Shown: in pieces, positions 1 through 7,800 of the stretch
Layout: the number at the start of each line of letters is the position of its first letter
Position numbering within the stretch: the stretch's first letter is position 1
Source of the DNA: Anaerovoracaceae bacterium
GTDB lineage: Bacteria; Bacillota; Clostridia; Peptostreptococcales; Anaerovoracaceae
Length of the DNA: 19,363 nucleotides
Assembly: GCA_029983755.1 (NCBI GenBank)
Contig: JASBYX010000031.1
Span: 1-19,363 of the forward strand
Direction of reading: 5' to 3'
Program-made: the position numbers and the translations under genes
Notes under the pieces: generated by a model
Told to the model about the DNA's origin: nothing
Databases searched by the model: none
The model's input: the letters and a program-made list of their open reading frames with translations, nothing else

Positions 1-2
1 CT

Positions 3-1595
3 CTTGCAAAGGGCGAGAAGCTTGGAGCTTTTGGTTTGACTGAACCTAATGCAGGTTCTGATGCAGGTGGTACAGAGACTACTGCAGTTAAAAAGGGAGA
101 CCACTACATACTGAACGGAGGTAAGGTTTTCATCACAAATGCTCCTGTAGCAGATACATATGTTATATTTGCAGTGACTACTCCAAATATTGGAACTAGA
201 GGAATTTCTGCGTTCATAGTTGAAAAAGGCTGGGAAGGATTTGAGTTCGGAGATCACTACGACAAGATGGGAATCAGATCTTCTTCAACAGCTGAGCTTA
301 TTTTCAGCGATGTTAAAGTTCCAAAGGAAAATCTTCTCGGAAGAGAAGGCGAAGGATTTAAGATCGCCATGGCTACACTTGATGGTGGTAGAATCGGTAT
401 CGCTTCACAGGCACTTGGTATCGCTCAAGGAGCATACGAGCATGCTGTTGAATACGGTCTTGAGAGAATTCAGTTCGGATTCCCTATTGCACACCAGCAG
501 GCTAACTCATTTAAGATCGCTGACATGGCAATCAAACTGAGGGCCGCAAGACTTCTAATTTACTCAGCTGCAGACTTAAAGGAAAATCATGAGAACTATA
601 GCGTTGAGTCAGCAATGGCTAAGGCTTATGCTTCTGAGATTGCTCTTGAAGTATGTAATGATGCTCTCCAGCTCTTCGGTGGTAACGGATACCTGAAGGG
701 TATGGAAGTAGAGAGAGCATATAGGGATGCTAAGATTACCACAATCTACGAAGGAACTAGCGAGATCCAGAGAGTTGTAATCGCAGCTCACATCCTGGGC
801 AAGGCTCCTAAGATGAATGTTGGTAAGAAGGACAAGGACCCTATCACAGGTCAGAGAAAGAAAATGATCTTTGATAAGGGATCTGCCAAGGAAAAGGTAG
901 ACCAGCTTGTTGAGGCTCTTAAGGGTGGCGGATACGATTTCACTGTTGGAATTGACCCATGGACTCCAATTATCGAAGCAGATAGGGTTGTTTCTGCAGG
1001 TAAGGGAATTGGACCTAAGGAGAACATGAAACTGATCGAAGATCTTGCTAAGCAAGCAGGTGCAGCAATCGGTTCATCAAGACCTGTTGCAGAAACTCAG
1101 AAGTATCTTCCACTTGATAGATATGTCGGTATGTCAGGACAGAAGTTCAAGGGTAACCTATACATCGCCTGTGGTATCTCCGGTGCAGGTCAGCATCTAA
1201 AGGGAATCAAGGATGCAACTACTATTGTAGCAATTAACAAGAATAAGAACGCTCACATTTTCAAAAATGCTGACTATGGCATCGTTGGTGATGTTGAGGA
1301 GATTTTGCCACTACTAACCAAGGCTCTTGACAATGGTAAGGAAAAGAAGCCTGCTCCACCTATGGTTAAGATGAGAAAGGCTACCATTCTTGAAGATCCT
1401 TCACCATTCACTACATATGTATGCAATGGCTGTGGGTATGAGTACGATCCTGAAAAGGGTGATCCTGAATCAGATGTTAGTCCTGGAACTCCATTTGAAT
1501 CTCTGCCAGAAGAATGGCTCTGCCCAATGTGTGCAGAAGAAAAGGATGCCTTTGTTAAGGTGAATACCGGATATGAGGATAAGGAGGAACAGTAA
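3..1595 (+). CDS. Acyl-CoA dehydrogenase / ETF-alpha FAD domain / rubredoxin fusion (5' end outside window)
   Basis: Partial: the reading frame is open from base 3, and the N-terminal part of the dehydrogenase lies upstream. About 530 residues are visible. The first ~270 are the middle and C-terminal domains of a short-chain (butyryl-CoA-type) acyl-CoA dehydrogenase: TEPNAGSD flavin motif at 39-62, QLFGGNGYL, and YEGTSEIQ, whose Glu (750-752) is the expected catalytic base. Next comes an ETF-alpha C-terminal FAD-binding domain (about 960-1320) with GSSRPVAE, LYIACGISGAGQH and ADYGIVGD. The last ~60 residues are a rubredoxin with CNGC (1422-1433) and CPMC (1521-1532). No ETF-beta or ETF-alpha domain I is fused here. 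The family oxidises acyl-CoA or reduces enoyl-CoA; the fused flavin and iron centres suggest internal electron transfer to or from rubredoxin. The stop overlaps the fprA start, so the two are probably co-translated. The domains are clear; the substrate is not. Confidence 0.93.
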   Translation, partial: LAKGEKLGAFGLTEPNAGSDAGGTETTAVKKGDHYILNGGKVFITNAPVADTYVIFAVTTPNIGTRGISAFIVEKGWEGFEFGDHYDKMGIRSSSTAELIFSDVKVPKENLLGREGEGFKIAMATLDGGRIGIASQALGIAQGAYEHAVEYGLERIQFGFPIAHQQANSFKIADMAIKLRAARLLIYSAADLKENHENYSVESAMAKAYASEIALEVCNDALQLFGGNGYLKGMEVERAYRDAKITTIYEGTSEIQRVVIAAHILGKAPKMNVGKKDKDPITGQRKKMIFDKGSAKEKVDQLVEALKGGGYDFTVGIDPWTPIIEADRVVSAGKGIGPKENMKLIEDLAKQAGAAIGSSRPVAETQKYLPLDRYVGMSGQKFKGNLYIACGISGAGQHLKGIKDATTIVAINKNKNAHIFKNADYGIVGDVEEILPLLTKALDNGKEKKPAPPMVKMRKATILEDPSPFTTYVCNGCGYEYDPEKGDPESDVSPGTPFESLPEEWLCPMCAEEKDAFVKVNTGYEDKEEQ

Positions 1596-2809
1596 TGCAT
1601 AATGTTAGAAAAGTTGTAGATGATCTATATTGGGTTGGTGCAAGCGAAAAGAGAATCGCTCTCTTTGAAAACATCCATCCATTGGAAAACGGTGTTTCGT
1701 ACAATGCATATGTTCTTCTCGACGAGAAGACCGTATTGTTTGATACTGCAGATTGGACAGTTGGAAGACAGTTCCTTGAGAATGTGGACTATGTCCTAAA
1801 CGGACGTGCACTTGATTACGTAGTAATCAACCACATGGAGCCTGACCACGCCGCTTCAATCGAAGAAATTATTCTTCGTCATCCTGAGGTTAAGGTTGTA
1901 TCAACTGAGAAGGCATTCATGATGATGAATCAATTCAACTTCCCGGTTAATGACAACTTCGTTCAGGTTAAAGCCGGAGACACAATGAGCTTTGGTAAGC
2001 ACGAGGTTGTCTTCGTAGATGCTCCTATGGTTCATTGGCCTGAGGCTATGGTTACATTTGACCTGACAAACGGTGTTTTGTTCTCAGCTGACGCATTTGG
2101 ATCTTTCAAATCCCTTGATGGGGCAAGGTTTGCAGACGAAGTTGACTTTAAGAATGACTGGCTTGATGAAGCAAGAAGATATTATACTAACATTGTAGGA
2201 AAATATGGCCCTCAGGTTATGGAGCTTCTTAAGAAGGCAGGAACTATTGACATTAAGGTAGTTTGCCCACTTCACGGACCTATCTGGAGACAGGATCTGG
2301 GCTGGATAATCGATAAGTATGTTCACTGGGCAACATATGAACCTGAAGAAAAGGGTGTTCTCTTGGTATATGCTTCAATGTATGGAAATACAGAAGCTGC
2401 AGCTCACATTCTAGCTGCAAAGCTGGTCGAAAAAGGAATGACCAATATCAAGATGTACGATGTTTCTAAGACACATATGTCATACTTGATTGCAGAAGTT
2501 TTCAAATACAGCCACCTGGCACTTCTTTCCTGTACATATAACCTTGGAATTTTCCCTCCAATGGAGGACTTCCTGAGGGATATGCAAAGACTGAACCTAC
2601 AAAAGAGAGTGTGCGCCGTAGTTGAAAACGGTTCATGGGCACCACAGGCCGGCTCAAAGATGATCGAGATGCTTCAGGAAATGAAGCAGATGACAATTCT
2701 AAATGAGCAGGTAAGCGTACTCTCATCTGTAAACTCAATGACTGAGAAGGAACTTGATGATCTTGCTGAGAGCATCATCGAATCCATGGATCAGGATTAT
2801 AAATACTAA
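1595..2809 (+). CDS. fprA: Flavodiiron protein (FprA-type O2/NO reductase)
   Basis: 404 residues, the normal length for a two-domain class A flavodiiron protein. The N-terminal metallo-beta-lactamase-like domain has all expected diiron ligands: H80, E82, D84 (in NHMEPDH), H147 (VHWPE), D166 (SADAFG) and H227 (PLHGP). The C-terminal flavodoxin domain starts near residue 254 with the FMN phosphate loop SMYGNT (261-266). The family reduces O2 to water, or NO to N2O, with electrons from rubredoxin, in the cytoplasm of anaerobes. The ATG shares its A with the TAA of the upstream gene, and AAGGAGG lies at 1581-1587, so the start is secure. The upstream protein ends in a rubredoxin, the usual electron donor of this family. 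No C-terminal rubredoxin or NAD(P)H-flavin reductase domain is present. A terminator follows. Confidence 0.95.
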   Translation: MHNVRKVVDDLYWVGASEKRIALFENIHPLENGVSYNAYVLLDEKTVLFDTADWTVGRQFLENVDYVLNGRALDYVVINHMEPDHAASIEEIILRHPEVKVVSTEKAFMMMNQFNFPVNDNFVQVKAGDTMSFGKHEVVFVDAPMVHWPEAMVTFDLTNGVLFSADAFGSFKSLDGARFADEVDFKNDWLDEARRYYTNIVGKYGPQVMELLKKAGTIDIKVVCPLHGPIWRQDLGWIIDKYVHWATYEPEEKGVLLVYASMYGNTEAAAHILAAKLVEKGMTNIKMYDVSKTHMSYLIAEVFKYSHLALLSCTYNLGIFPPMEDFLRDMQRLNLQKRVCAVVENGSWAPQAGSKMIEMLQEMKQMTILNEQVSVLSSVNSMTEKELDDLAESIIESMDQDYKY

Positions 2810-2863
2810 AAGAAAAGTTTTCTTAATAGTTCTTCTTATTTTTAAGTATGAATAGGCAAAAGG

Positions 2864-2894
2864 AAAAACCCTGAGAAATATCCCAGGGTTTTTT
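2864..2894 (+). terminator. Rho-independent terminator after fprA
   Basis: A 10-bp perfect stem (AAAAACCCTG at 2864-2873 with CAGGGTTTTT at 2884-2893) has a 10-nt loop and runs into a T-tract. It separates the dehydrogenase-fprA unit from the ptb promoter. Confidence 0.88.
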
Positions 2895-2905
2895 CGTATA
2901 AATCT

Positions 2906-2934
2906 TTGACATTCTATGAGGAAAGGGATAATAT
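2906..2934 (+). promoter_or_regulatory. Sigma-A-type promoter for the ptb-ior-buk operon
   Basis: TTGACA (2906-2911), a 17-bp spacer and TAATAT (2929-2934) make a near-consensus promoter just after the fprA terminator. Transcription from here would give a leader of about 145 nt before ptb. That leader contains the paired elements described at 2971-3040. Confidence 0.75.
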
Positions 2935-2970
2935 ATAGATAAGAAAACTTTTATAATTATGTAATGTAAG

Positions 2971-3040
2971 AGGTTGAATTTTTAGCGAAATAATTCGACT
3001 TATATACGAAAACATAAGTCATTGTTCGGATATTCAATCT
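2971..3040 (+). promoter_or_regulatory. Structured 5' leader of ptb with competing stems
   Basis: Three complementary pairings are visible in the untranslated leader. AGGTTGAAT (2971-2979) can pair with ATTCAATCT (3032-3040) over 9 bp with one G-U. GTTGAATT (2973-2980) can instead pair with AATTCGAC (2992-2999) over 8 bp with one G-U. GACTTAT (2997-3003) pairs perfectly with ATAAGTC (3014-3020). The first two pairings exclude each other, and the second also blocks the third. The layout resembles a cis-acting switch, but no known riboswitch class is recognised and the stems are AU-rich. Confidence 0.35.
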
Positions 3041-3085
3041 ACAGATTATGTTATAGTATATTATAGAAACGAGGTATTATTATTT

Positions 3086-4000
3086 ATGGCAGAGCTTAAG
3101 AATTTTCAAGAGCTGAGAAGCATGGTACTTAAACGTCCAAAGAAGGTTGTAGCGGTGGCATGTGCCAATGATTGGCATACCCTCGAGGCTGTATTTAAGG
3201 CAAAAGATGATGGGCTTTTGGACTATATCCTCATAGGAGATAAAGACAGGATTAAAGAAGTCTGTAAGGAGAACGGTCACGAATTCTCTGAAAAAGATAT
3301 CATACATTCCACTGATGAAAAGGAAGCTGCTGAGATTACTGTGAAACTTGTGAAAGAGGGAAAAGCTGACTTTCTGCAAAAGGGCCTCATGCAGACGAGC
3401 ACAATATTAAAGGCTGTACTGGATAAGGAAAAGGGAATCGGAATAGGAGGACTTATGTCAAATGTTGCCCTTCTTGAGATCCCGGGATATCACAAACTTG
3501 TAGGAGTTACCGATGGCGGTATGATCATGTATCCAACCTTGGAGCAGAAGATTGGAATGATTAACAATGCCGTAAGGATGTTTAACTACATGGGGTATCA
3601 AAAGCCCAAGGTTGCAGTCACTTGTGCCCTTGAAGTGGTAAACCCGAAGATGCCGGAAACCGTTGATGCAGCCAAGCTAAAAGAGATGGCGGATAATGGT
3701 CAGATTGACAACTGTTTTGTTGAGGGACCGATTTCAACAGATATTGCATTCTCAAAGGAAGCTGCTAAGATAAAGGGCTTCGACAGTCCTGTAGCAGGTG
3801 ATGCGGATATCATTTTGGTACCTAATATAAATGCAGGGAATATGATGGTTAAGGGTCTGTTACTTTTCGGCAATACAAAGATGGCCGGGGTAGTTATGGG
3901 AGCGAAGTGCCCTATAGCATTGAACTCTAGAAGTGCCACCTTCGAAGAGAAGTATTTTGCACTTGTGGCATGCTGCCTTATATCTGACATAGTTGGATAG
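3086..4000 (+). CDS. ptb: Phosphate butyryltransferase (Ptb family)
   Basis: 304 residues, matching the usual ~300 of Ptb. The enzyme swaps CoA for phosphate on a short acyl-CoA (acyl-CoA + Pi = acyl phosphate + CoA), the first step of substrate-level ATP formation with an acyl kinase. Family motifs include KGLMQTSTILKAVL near residue 99, GVTDGGM near 140, PISTDIAFSKEAA near 214, the VPNINAGNM block and a C-terminal LNSRS. GAGGT at 3071-3075 precedes the ATG. Ptb is usually beside buk; here buk lies almost 4 kb downstream with iorAB and an aminotransferase in between. The true substrate may therefore be an amino-acid-derived acyl- or aryl-CoA rather than butyryl-CoA. A phosphate acetyltransferase role is less likely from these motifs. 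Confidence 0.92.
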   Translation: MAELKNFQELRSMVLKRPKKVVAVACANDWHTLEAVFKAKDDGLLDYILIGDKDRIKEVCKENGHEFSEKDIIHSTDEKEAAEITVKLVKEGKADFLQKGLMQTSTILKAVLDKEKGIGIGGLMSNVALLEIPGYHKLVGVTDGGMIMYPTLEQKIGMINNAVRMFNYMGYQKPKVAVTCALEVVNPKMPETVDAAKLKEMADNGQIDNCFVEGPISTDIAFSKEAAKIKGFDSPVAGDADIILVPNINAGNMMVKGLLLFGNTKMAGVVMGAKCPIALNSRSATFEEKYFALVACCLISDIVG

Positions 4001-4094
4001 AAAGCTAGGCTAAATATAAGAGGGCATATTGGGATAATGCATAATTATAGACAACTTATAGTGAGAAACTATATGTAAAAGGAGGTTAGATGTA

Positions 4095-5870
4095 ATGAAG
4101 AAGCTATTGACAGGAGACGAGGCTATAGCCCGTGGAGCTTACGAAGCGGGTGTCCGTCATGCATCGGCTTATCCGGGAACTCCAAGCACGGAGATCTTGG
4201 AAAACATTGCGACTTACAAGGAGATTTATGCAGAGTGGGCGCCTAATGAGAAAGTTGCTATGGAGTCAGCCATAGGGGCTTCCATGGCCGGAGTGAGATC
4301 CATGGCTTCAATGAAGCATGTGGGCGTAAATGTGGCGGCGGACCCTCTGATGACCTATGCGTATATGGGAGTCAACGGGGGAACTGTTTTGGTTACAGCT
4401 GATGAACCGGGCATGTTCTCGTCACAGAATGAGCAGGACAACAGAAACTATGCTAAACATGGTAAATTCCCTATGATGGAGCCTGCAGATAGCCAAGAGT
4501 GCCTTGACATGATGAAAGCAGCCTTTGATTTGAGCGAAGAGTTTAATGTTTTGTTCATGATCAGGCTTGTGACTCGTGTCTGTCACTCAAAGTCCATAGT
4601 GGAACTTGGTGAAAGAAAGGAAATTGAGGTTAAACCTTGGGAACCTAATCCAATGAAGTATGTGGCATTGCCGGCACACGCAAGGATTTTGAGGGTTCAA
4701 ATTGAAGAGAGAACTGCAAAGCTAAGAGAATTCTCAGAAGTCTGTCCATACAACAGGGTTGAGATGAACGACAGAAAAGTGGGAATCATCGCATCAGGCC
4801 CATCATATTATTATGCTAAGGAAGTGTTCGGCGAAGAGGCTTCCTATCTAAAACTGGGATTCACATGGCCGCTTCCACCTAAGAAAATCACGGAGTTTTG
4901 TAATTCTGTTGACGAAATCTATATCGTTGAGGAGGATGATCCATATATCGAAGATTTTGTAAGGATGCTTGGATTTAAGCCTCATGGTAAGGATCTTTTC
5001 CCACCTTACGGAGAAATGCTTCCAAGTATACTGAGAAAATGTCTTGATGGAGAGGAGCTTCCTACGGTTGAGTATGCTCAAGATAAGGTTATCAAAAGGC
5101 CTCCAACTCTGTGTTCAGGGTGCCCTCACAGGGGATTCTTCTACAGACTGGGAAAGAGAAAGAATATAATGATAAGCGGAGACATAGGCTGCTATACACT
5201 TGCTGCAGGTCCTCCATACAACGCTATGAACAGTTGTGTATGTATGGGTGCAAGTTTTTCTGTAGGTCATGGAGCACAGCAGGCCTTCGACAGAGCCGGA
5301 GTTGATAGGAGAGTTGTTGCTGTTTTGGGAGATTCTACATTCTTCCATACAGGAATCAATTCACTTTTGAATACGGTGTATAACAATTCACGTACCATCA
5401 GCGTAATACTGGACAACAGAATCACAGCCATGACAGGTCATCAGAACAATCCGGGAACAGGCTTCACCGCCCAGGGAGATCCTGCTGGAGAAATTCAGCT
5501 GGAGCCACTGGTTAAGGCTATGGGAATCAAACATGTACGAGTTGTAAACCCTAATGATCTTGACGCTGTGGATAAGGCTCTTGATGAGCTGCTTGCTATA
5601 GATGAGGCATCGGTTCTAATCACAAGATGGCCTTGCGTGCTCAAGAAATTCTCACAGGAAGATATAGATGAATTTGAGGGAATGTTCTCAACTAAGAATT
5701 TTGTAAATCAGGAAGTATGTATCGGCTGCAGGAAGTGTCAGAAGACAGGCTGTCCTTCCCTTGAGTTCCAAGATGAAGAGAAGAAGATGCTCATCAATCC
5801 TGATAGCTGCGTAGGATGCGATGTGTGCATGCAGGTTTGTCCTGTTCAGGCTATTCAGAAGAAACAGTGA
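4095..5870 (+). CDS. iorA: Indolepyruvate:ferredoxin oxidoreductase, alpha subunit
   Basis: 591 residues. With IorB it converts indolepyruvate, phenylpyruvate and related 2-oxoacids plus CoA to aryl-acetyl-CoA, CO2 and reduced ferredoxin. The N-terminal pyrimidine-binding domain carries YPGTPSTEILE near residue 27. The TPP domain follows, with LCSGCPHRG near 338, GDIGCYTL near 362 and GDSTFFHTG to ILDN from about 412. The C-terminus holds a 2[4Fe-4S] ferredoxin-like domain: CIGCRKC plus a later CP pair (from about residue 542), then CVGCDVCMQVCP (from about 572). AAAAGGAGGT (4077-4086) lies 8 nt before the ATG, so the start is firm. The next cistron, iorB, begins 12 nt after the stop. Between ptb and iorA there is only a small AT-rich 6-bp hairpin (4057-4073) and no convincing terminator. 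Confidence 0.94.
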   Translation: MKKLLTGDEAIARGAYEAGVRHASAYPGTPSTEILENIATYKEIYAEWAPNEKVAMESAIGASMAGVRSMASMKHVGVNVAADPLMTYAYMGVNGGTVLVTADEPGMFSSQNEQDNRNYAKHGKFPMMEPADSQECLDMMKAAFDLSEEFNVLFMIRLVTRVCHSKSIVELGERKEIEVKPWEPNPMKYVALPAHARILRVQIEERTAKLREFSEVCPYNRVEMNDRKVGIIASGPSYYYAKEVFGEEASYLKLGFTWPLPPKKITEFCNSVDEIYIVEEDDPYIEDFVRMLGFKPHGKDLFPPYGEMLPSILRKCLDGEELPTVEYAQDKVIKRPPTLCSGCPHRGFFYRLGKRKNIMISGDIGCYTLAAGPPYNAMNSCVCMGASFSVGHGAQQAFDRAGVDRRVVAVLGDSTFFHTGINSLLNTVYNNSRTISVILDNRITAMTGHQNNPGTGFTAQGDPAGEIQLEPLVKAMGIKHVRVVNPNDLDAVDKALDELLAIDEASVLITRWPCVLKKFSQEDIDEFEGMFSTKNFVNQEVCIGCRKCQKTGCPSLEFQDEEKKMLINPDSCVGCDVCMQVCPVQAIQKKQ

Positions 5871-5882
5871 GGAGGGACTGAG

Positions 5883-6461
5883 ATGACTAAGAATGTTTTG
5901 TTGACAGGTGTTGGCGGTCAGGGAACCATCCTCGCCGCAAAGATGCTGACCATAGGGCTTATGGAGCATGGTTACGATGTTAAGATGAGCGAAATTCATG
6001 GGATGAGCCAGCGTGGTGGAGATGTTATTTCTCAAGTGAGATACGGGGAGAAGGTGCTTTCTCCAATCATTGAAAAAGGTTCTGCAGATATGATTGTAGC
6101 CTTTGAAAAGATGGAAGCTCTTAGGACTCTTCCATATCTGAGACCGGAAGGTACGGTGGTTGTAAACGATTACGAGATACCATCCATGACAGTTTCAACA
6201 GGTCTTGAAAAGTATGCTAAAGATGTTATCCAAGAGATTCAGAAATCTGCAAATAAAGTTTTCGCCTTCGATGCAACTAAGATGGCTAGAGAGCTTGGAA
6301 ACGCTAAGGCAACCAATGTTATCCTCCTGGGCACAATAATCAAGATCATGGATCTTGAGGACATTGACTGGGAGCAGATAATCAGAACCAACGTTAAAGA
6401 AAAATTCATAGATCTAAACCTAGAAGCATTGAAAGTGGGAATGGATGCGGTGAATAAGTAA
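5883..6461 (+). CDS. iorB: Indolepyruvate:ferredoxin oxidoreductase, beta subunit
   Basis: 192 residues, typical of the small subunit of the 2-oxoacid:ferredoxin oxidoreductase family (gamma-type domain). GVGGQGTILAAKML at the N-terminus and EIHGMSQRGGDVISQVRYG near residue 39 are characteristic. The subunit pairs with IorA to complete the TPP/CoA site. GGAGGG (5871-5876) serves the ATG, and the spacing to iorA implies co-translation. After the stop comes a perfect GC-rich hairpin and then three 27-nt repeats before the aminotransferase gene. Confidence 0.93.
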   Translation: MTKNVLLTGVGGQGTILAAKMLTIGLMEHGYDVKMSEIHGMSQRGGDVISQVRYGEKVLSPIIEKGSADMIVAFEKMEALRTLPYLRPEGTVVVNDYEIPSMTVSTGLEKYAKDVIQEIQKSANKVFAFDATKMARELGNAKATNVILLGTIIKIMDLEDIDWEQIIRTNVKEKFIDLNLEALKVGMDAVNK

Positions 6462-6480
6462 ACAAAATAACTGTCCTAAA

Positions 6481-6504
6481 GTGCCGAGGGTCTTCCCTCG
6501 GCAC
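6481..6504 (+). other. Perfect GC-rich hairpin between iorB and the aminotransferase gene
   Basis: GTGCCGAGGG (6481-6490) and CCCTCGGCAC (6495-6504) form a perfect 10-bp stem with a TCTT loop. No T-run follows on the + strand (ATATAAAATAG) and no A-run that would act on the minus strand precedes it. It is therefore not a textbook intrinsic terminator. It could set the 3' end of a stabilised ptb-iorAB transcript or reduce read-through. Confidence 0.7.
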
Positions 6505-6515
6505 ATATAAAATAG

Positions 6516-6596
6516 CCTGGGAATAAATCACAGGGCAAAACTCATGTAAATAAATCACGAGGGTAAACTCCTGGGAATAAATCACAGGTCTAAGGT
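6516..6596 (+). repeat. Three tandem 27-nt repeats in the leader of the aminotransferase gene
   Basis: Units lie at 6516-6542, 6543-6569 and 6570-6596 with no spacers. All share AATAAATCAC at the same offset. Units 1 and 3 are nearly identical at their starts (CCTGGGAATAAATCACAGG); unit 2 differs in its flanks. Each unit can fold: CCTGGGA with TCACAGG (one G-A mismatch) in units 1 and 3, and CTCATG with CACGAG (one mismatch) in unit 2. The array ends 16 nt before the ATG at 6613. Confidence 0.85.
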
Positions 6597-6612
6597 AAGG
6601 AAAGGAATTGAA

Positions 6613-7800
6613 ATGATCTCAAAGAAAATGGAACCCCTTGTTAAGAACAGCTCTGTAATAAGAGCGATGTTTGAAGAGGGCGCTAAGATGAAGGCTGAAT
6701 ATGGGGAAGAAAACGTATTTGATTTCAGCCTTGGCAATCCAAATGTGCCTGCCCCAAAGGAAGTAAAGGAAGCAATTTTGGACATTATCGAAAATGAAGA
6801 TCCTGTGAAGGTCCATGGATATATGAATAATGCGGGATTTGAGGAAACTCGAAAGGCGATAGCAGATCATTTGAACAGATTGCACGGGACAAACTTTGCC
6901 GCCAAGAATCTTATCATGACAGTTGGAGCAGGTTCTGCCCTTAATGTAACTCTAAAGACAATCCTCGATCCGGGAGATGAAGTGTTGACCTTTGCACCGT
7001 ATTTTGTTGAATATGGAAACTATGTGGCAAACTACGATGGAAAGCTTGTGGTGGTTCCTCCAAATGTGGAGGACTTCATGCCGGATATAGAGAAAATGAA
7101 GGAAATGATAACTTCTAAAACCAAGGTTGTAATAATCAACAACCCTCATAACCCAACAGGAGTTGTGTACCCCGAGGAAGTCATCGAAAATCTGGCAAAG
7201 GCCTTTACTGAAAAGCAAAAAGAGCTTGGAACTGTCATTTATCTTTTGGTGGACGAACCGTACAGAGAGCTCGTATACGGTGGGCGAACAGTCCCATATG
7301 TGACCAAGTATTATGACAACACAATAGTTGCATATTCATACAGCAAGTCCCTTTCCCTTCCGGGAGAACGTATAGGGTATATAGTAATTCCTGACGAGTC
7401 GGACGAGAGCGCGGATTTCATAGCGGCTGCAACAATTGCAAACAGAGTGTCCGGGGCAGTTAATGCGCCATCTCTAATCCAGCTTGTGATTCAAAGATGC
7501 GTGGACGCCGAGGCGGACGTGGAATTCTATAGGCAGAACGGAGAGATTTTGTACAACGGCTTGACAGAAGCGGGATTTGAATGCCTGAAACCTGAGGGAG
7601 CGTTTTATCTATGGGTGAAGTCTCCTGAACCTGACGACAAGGAATTTGTGAATAAGGGGAAGAAATACAACATCCTAATGGTGCCCGGAACATCTTTTGC
7701 TTGCCCGGGCTATGTGAGACTTGCATATTGCGTAAGCAAAGAGACCTGCGAAAATTCAATACCAAAATTCAAAGAACTTGCTAAGGAGTACAATTTATGA
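6613..7800 (+). CDS. PLP-dependent aminotransferase, class I/II (probably aromatic or branched-chain amino acid)
   Basis: 395 residues, fold-type I aminotransferase. Cofactor motifs are in order: NNPHNPTG near residue 176, D214 in VDEPYREL (pyridine nitrogen partner), K245 in YSKSLSLPGERIGY (Schiff-base lysine), and the C-terminal YVRLAYC arginine that binds the substrate carboxylate. It moves an amino group to a 2-oxoacid acceptor in the cytoplasm. AAGGAAAGGA (6597-6606) precedes the ATG. Lying between iorAB and buk, it most likely makes the 2-oxoacids that IorAB oxidises, but substrate specificity cannot be read from sequence. An aspartate- or alanine-type activity remains possible. The stop overlaps the buk start (ATGA). 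Confidence 0.88.
   Translation: MISKKMEPLVKNSSVIRAMFEEGAKMKAEYGEENVFDFSLGNPNVPAPKEVKEAILDIIENEDPVKVHGYMNNAGFEETRKAIADHLNRLHGTNFAAKNLIMTVGAGSALNVTLKTILDPGDEVLTFAPYFVEYGNYVANYDGKLVVVPPNVEDFMPDIEKMKEMITSKTKVVIINNPHNPTGVVYPEEVIENLAKAFTEKQKELGTVIYLLVDEPYRELVYGGRTVPYVTKYYDNTIVAYSYSKSLSLPGERIGYIVIPDESDESADFIAAATIANRVSGAVNAPSLIQLVIQRCVDAEADVEFYRQNGEILYNGLTEAGFECLKPEGAFYLWVKSPEPDDKEFVNKGKKYNILMVPGTSFACPGYVRLAYCVSKETCENSIPKFKELAKEYNL

Noticed and set aside
1274..1600. Minus-strand ORF of 108 residues over the ETF-rubredoxin region
   Set aside because: It is antisense to a clearly recognisable coding region, has no ribosome binding site and shows no recognisable family.
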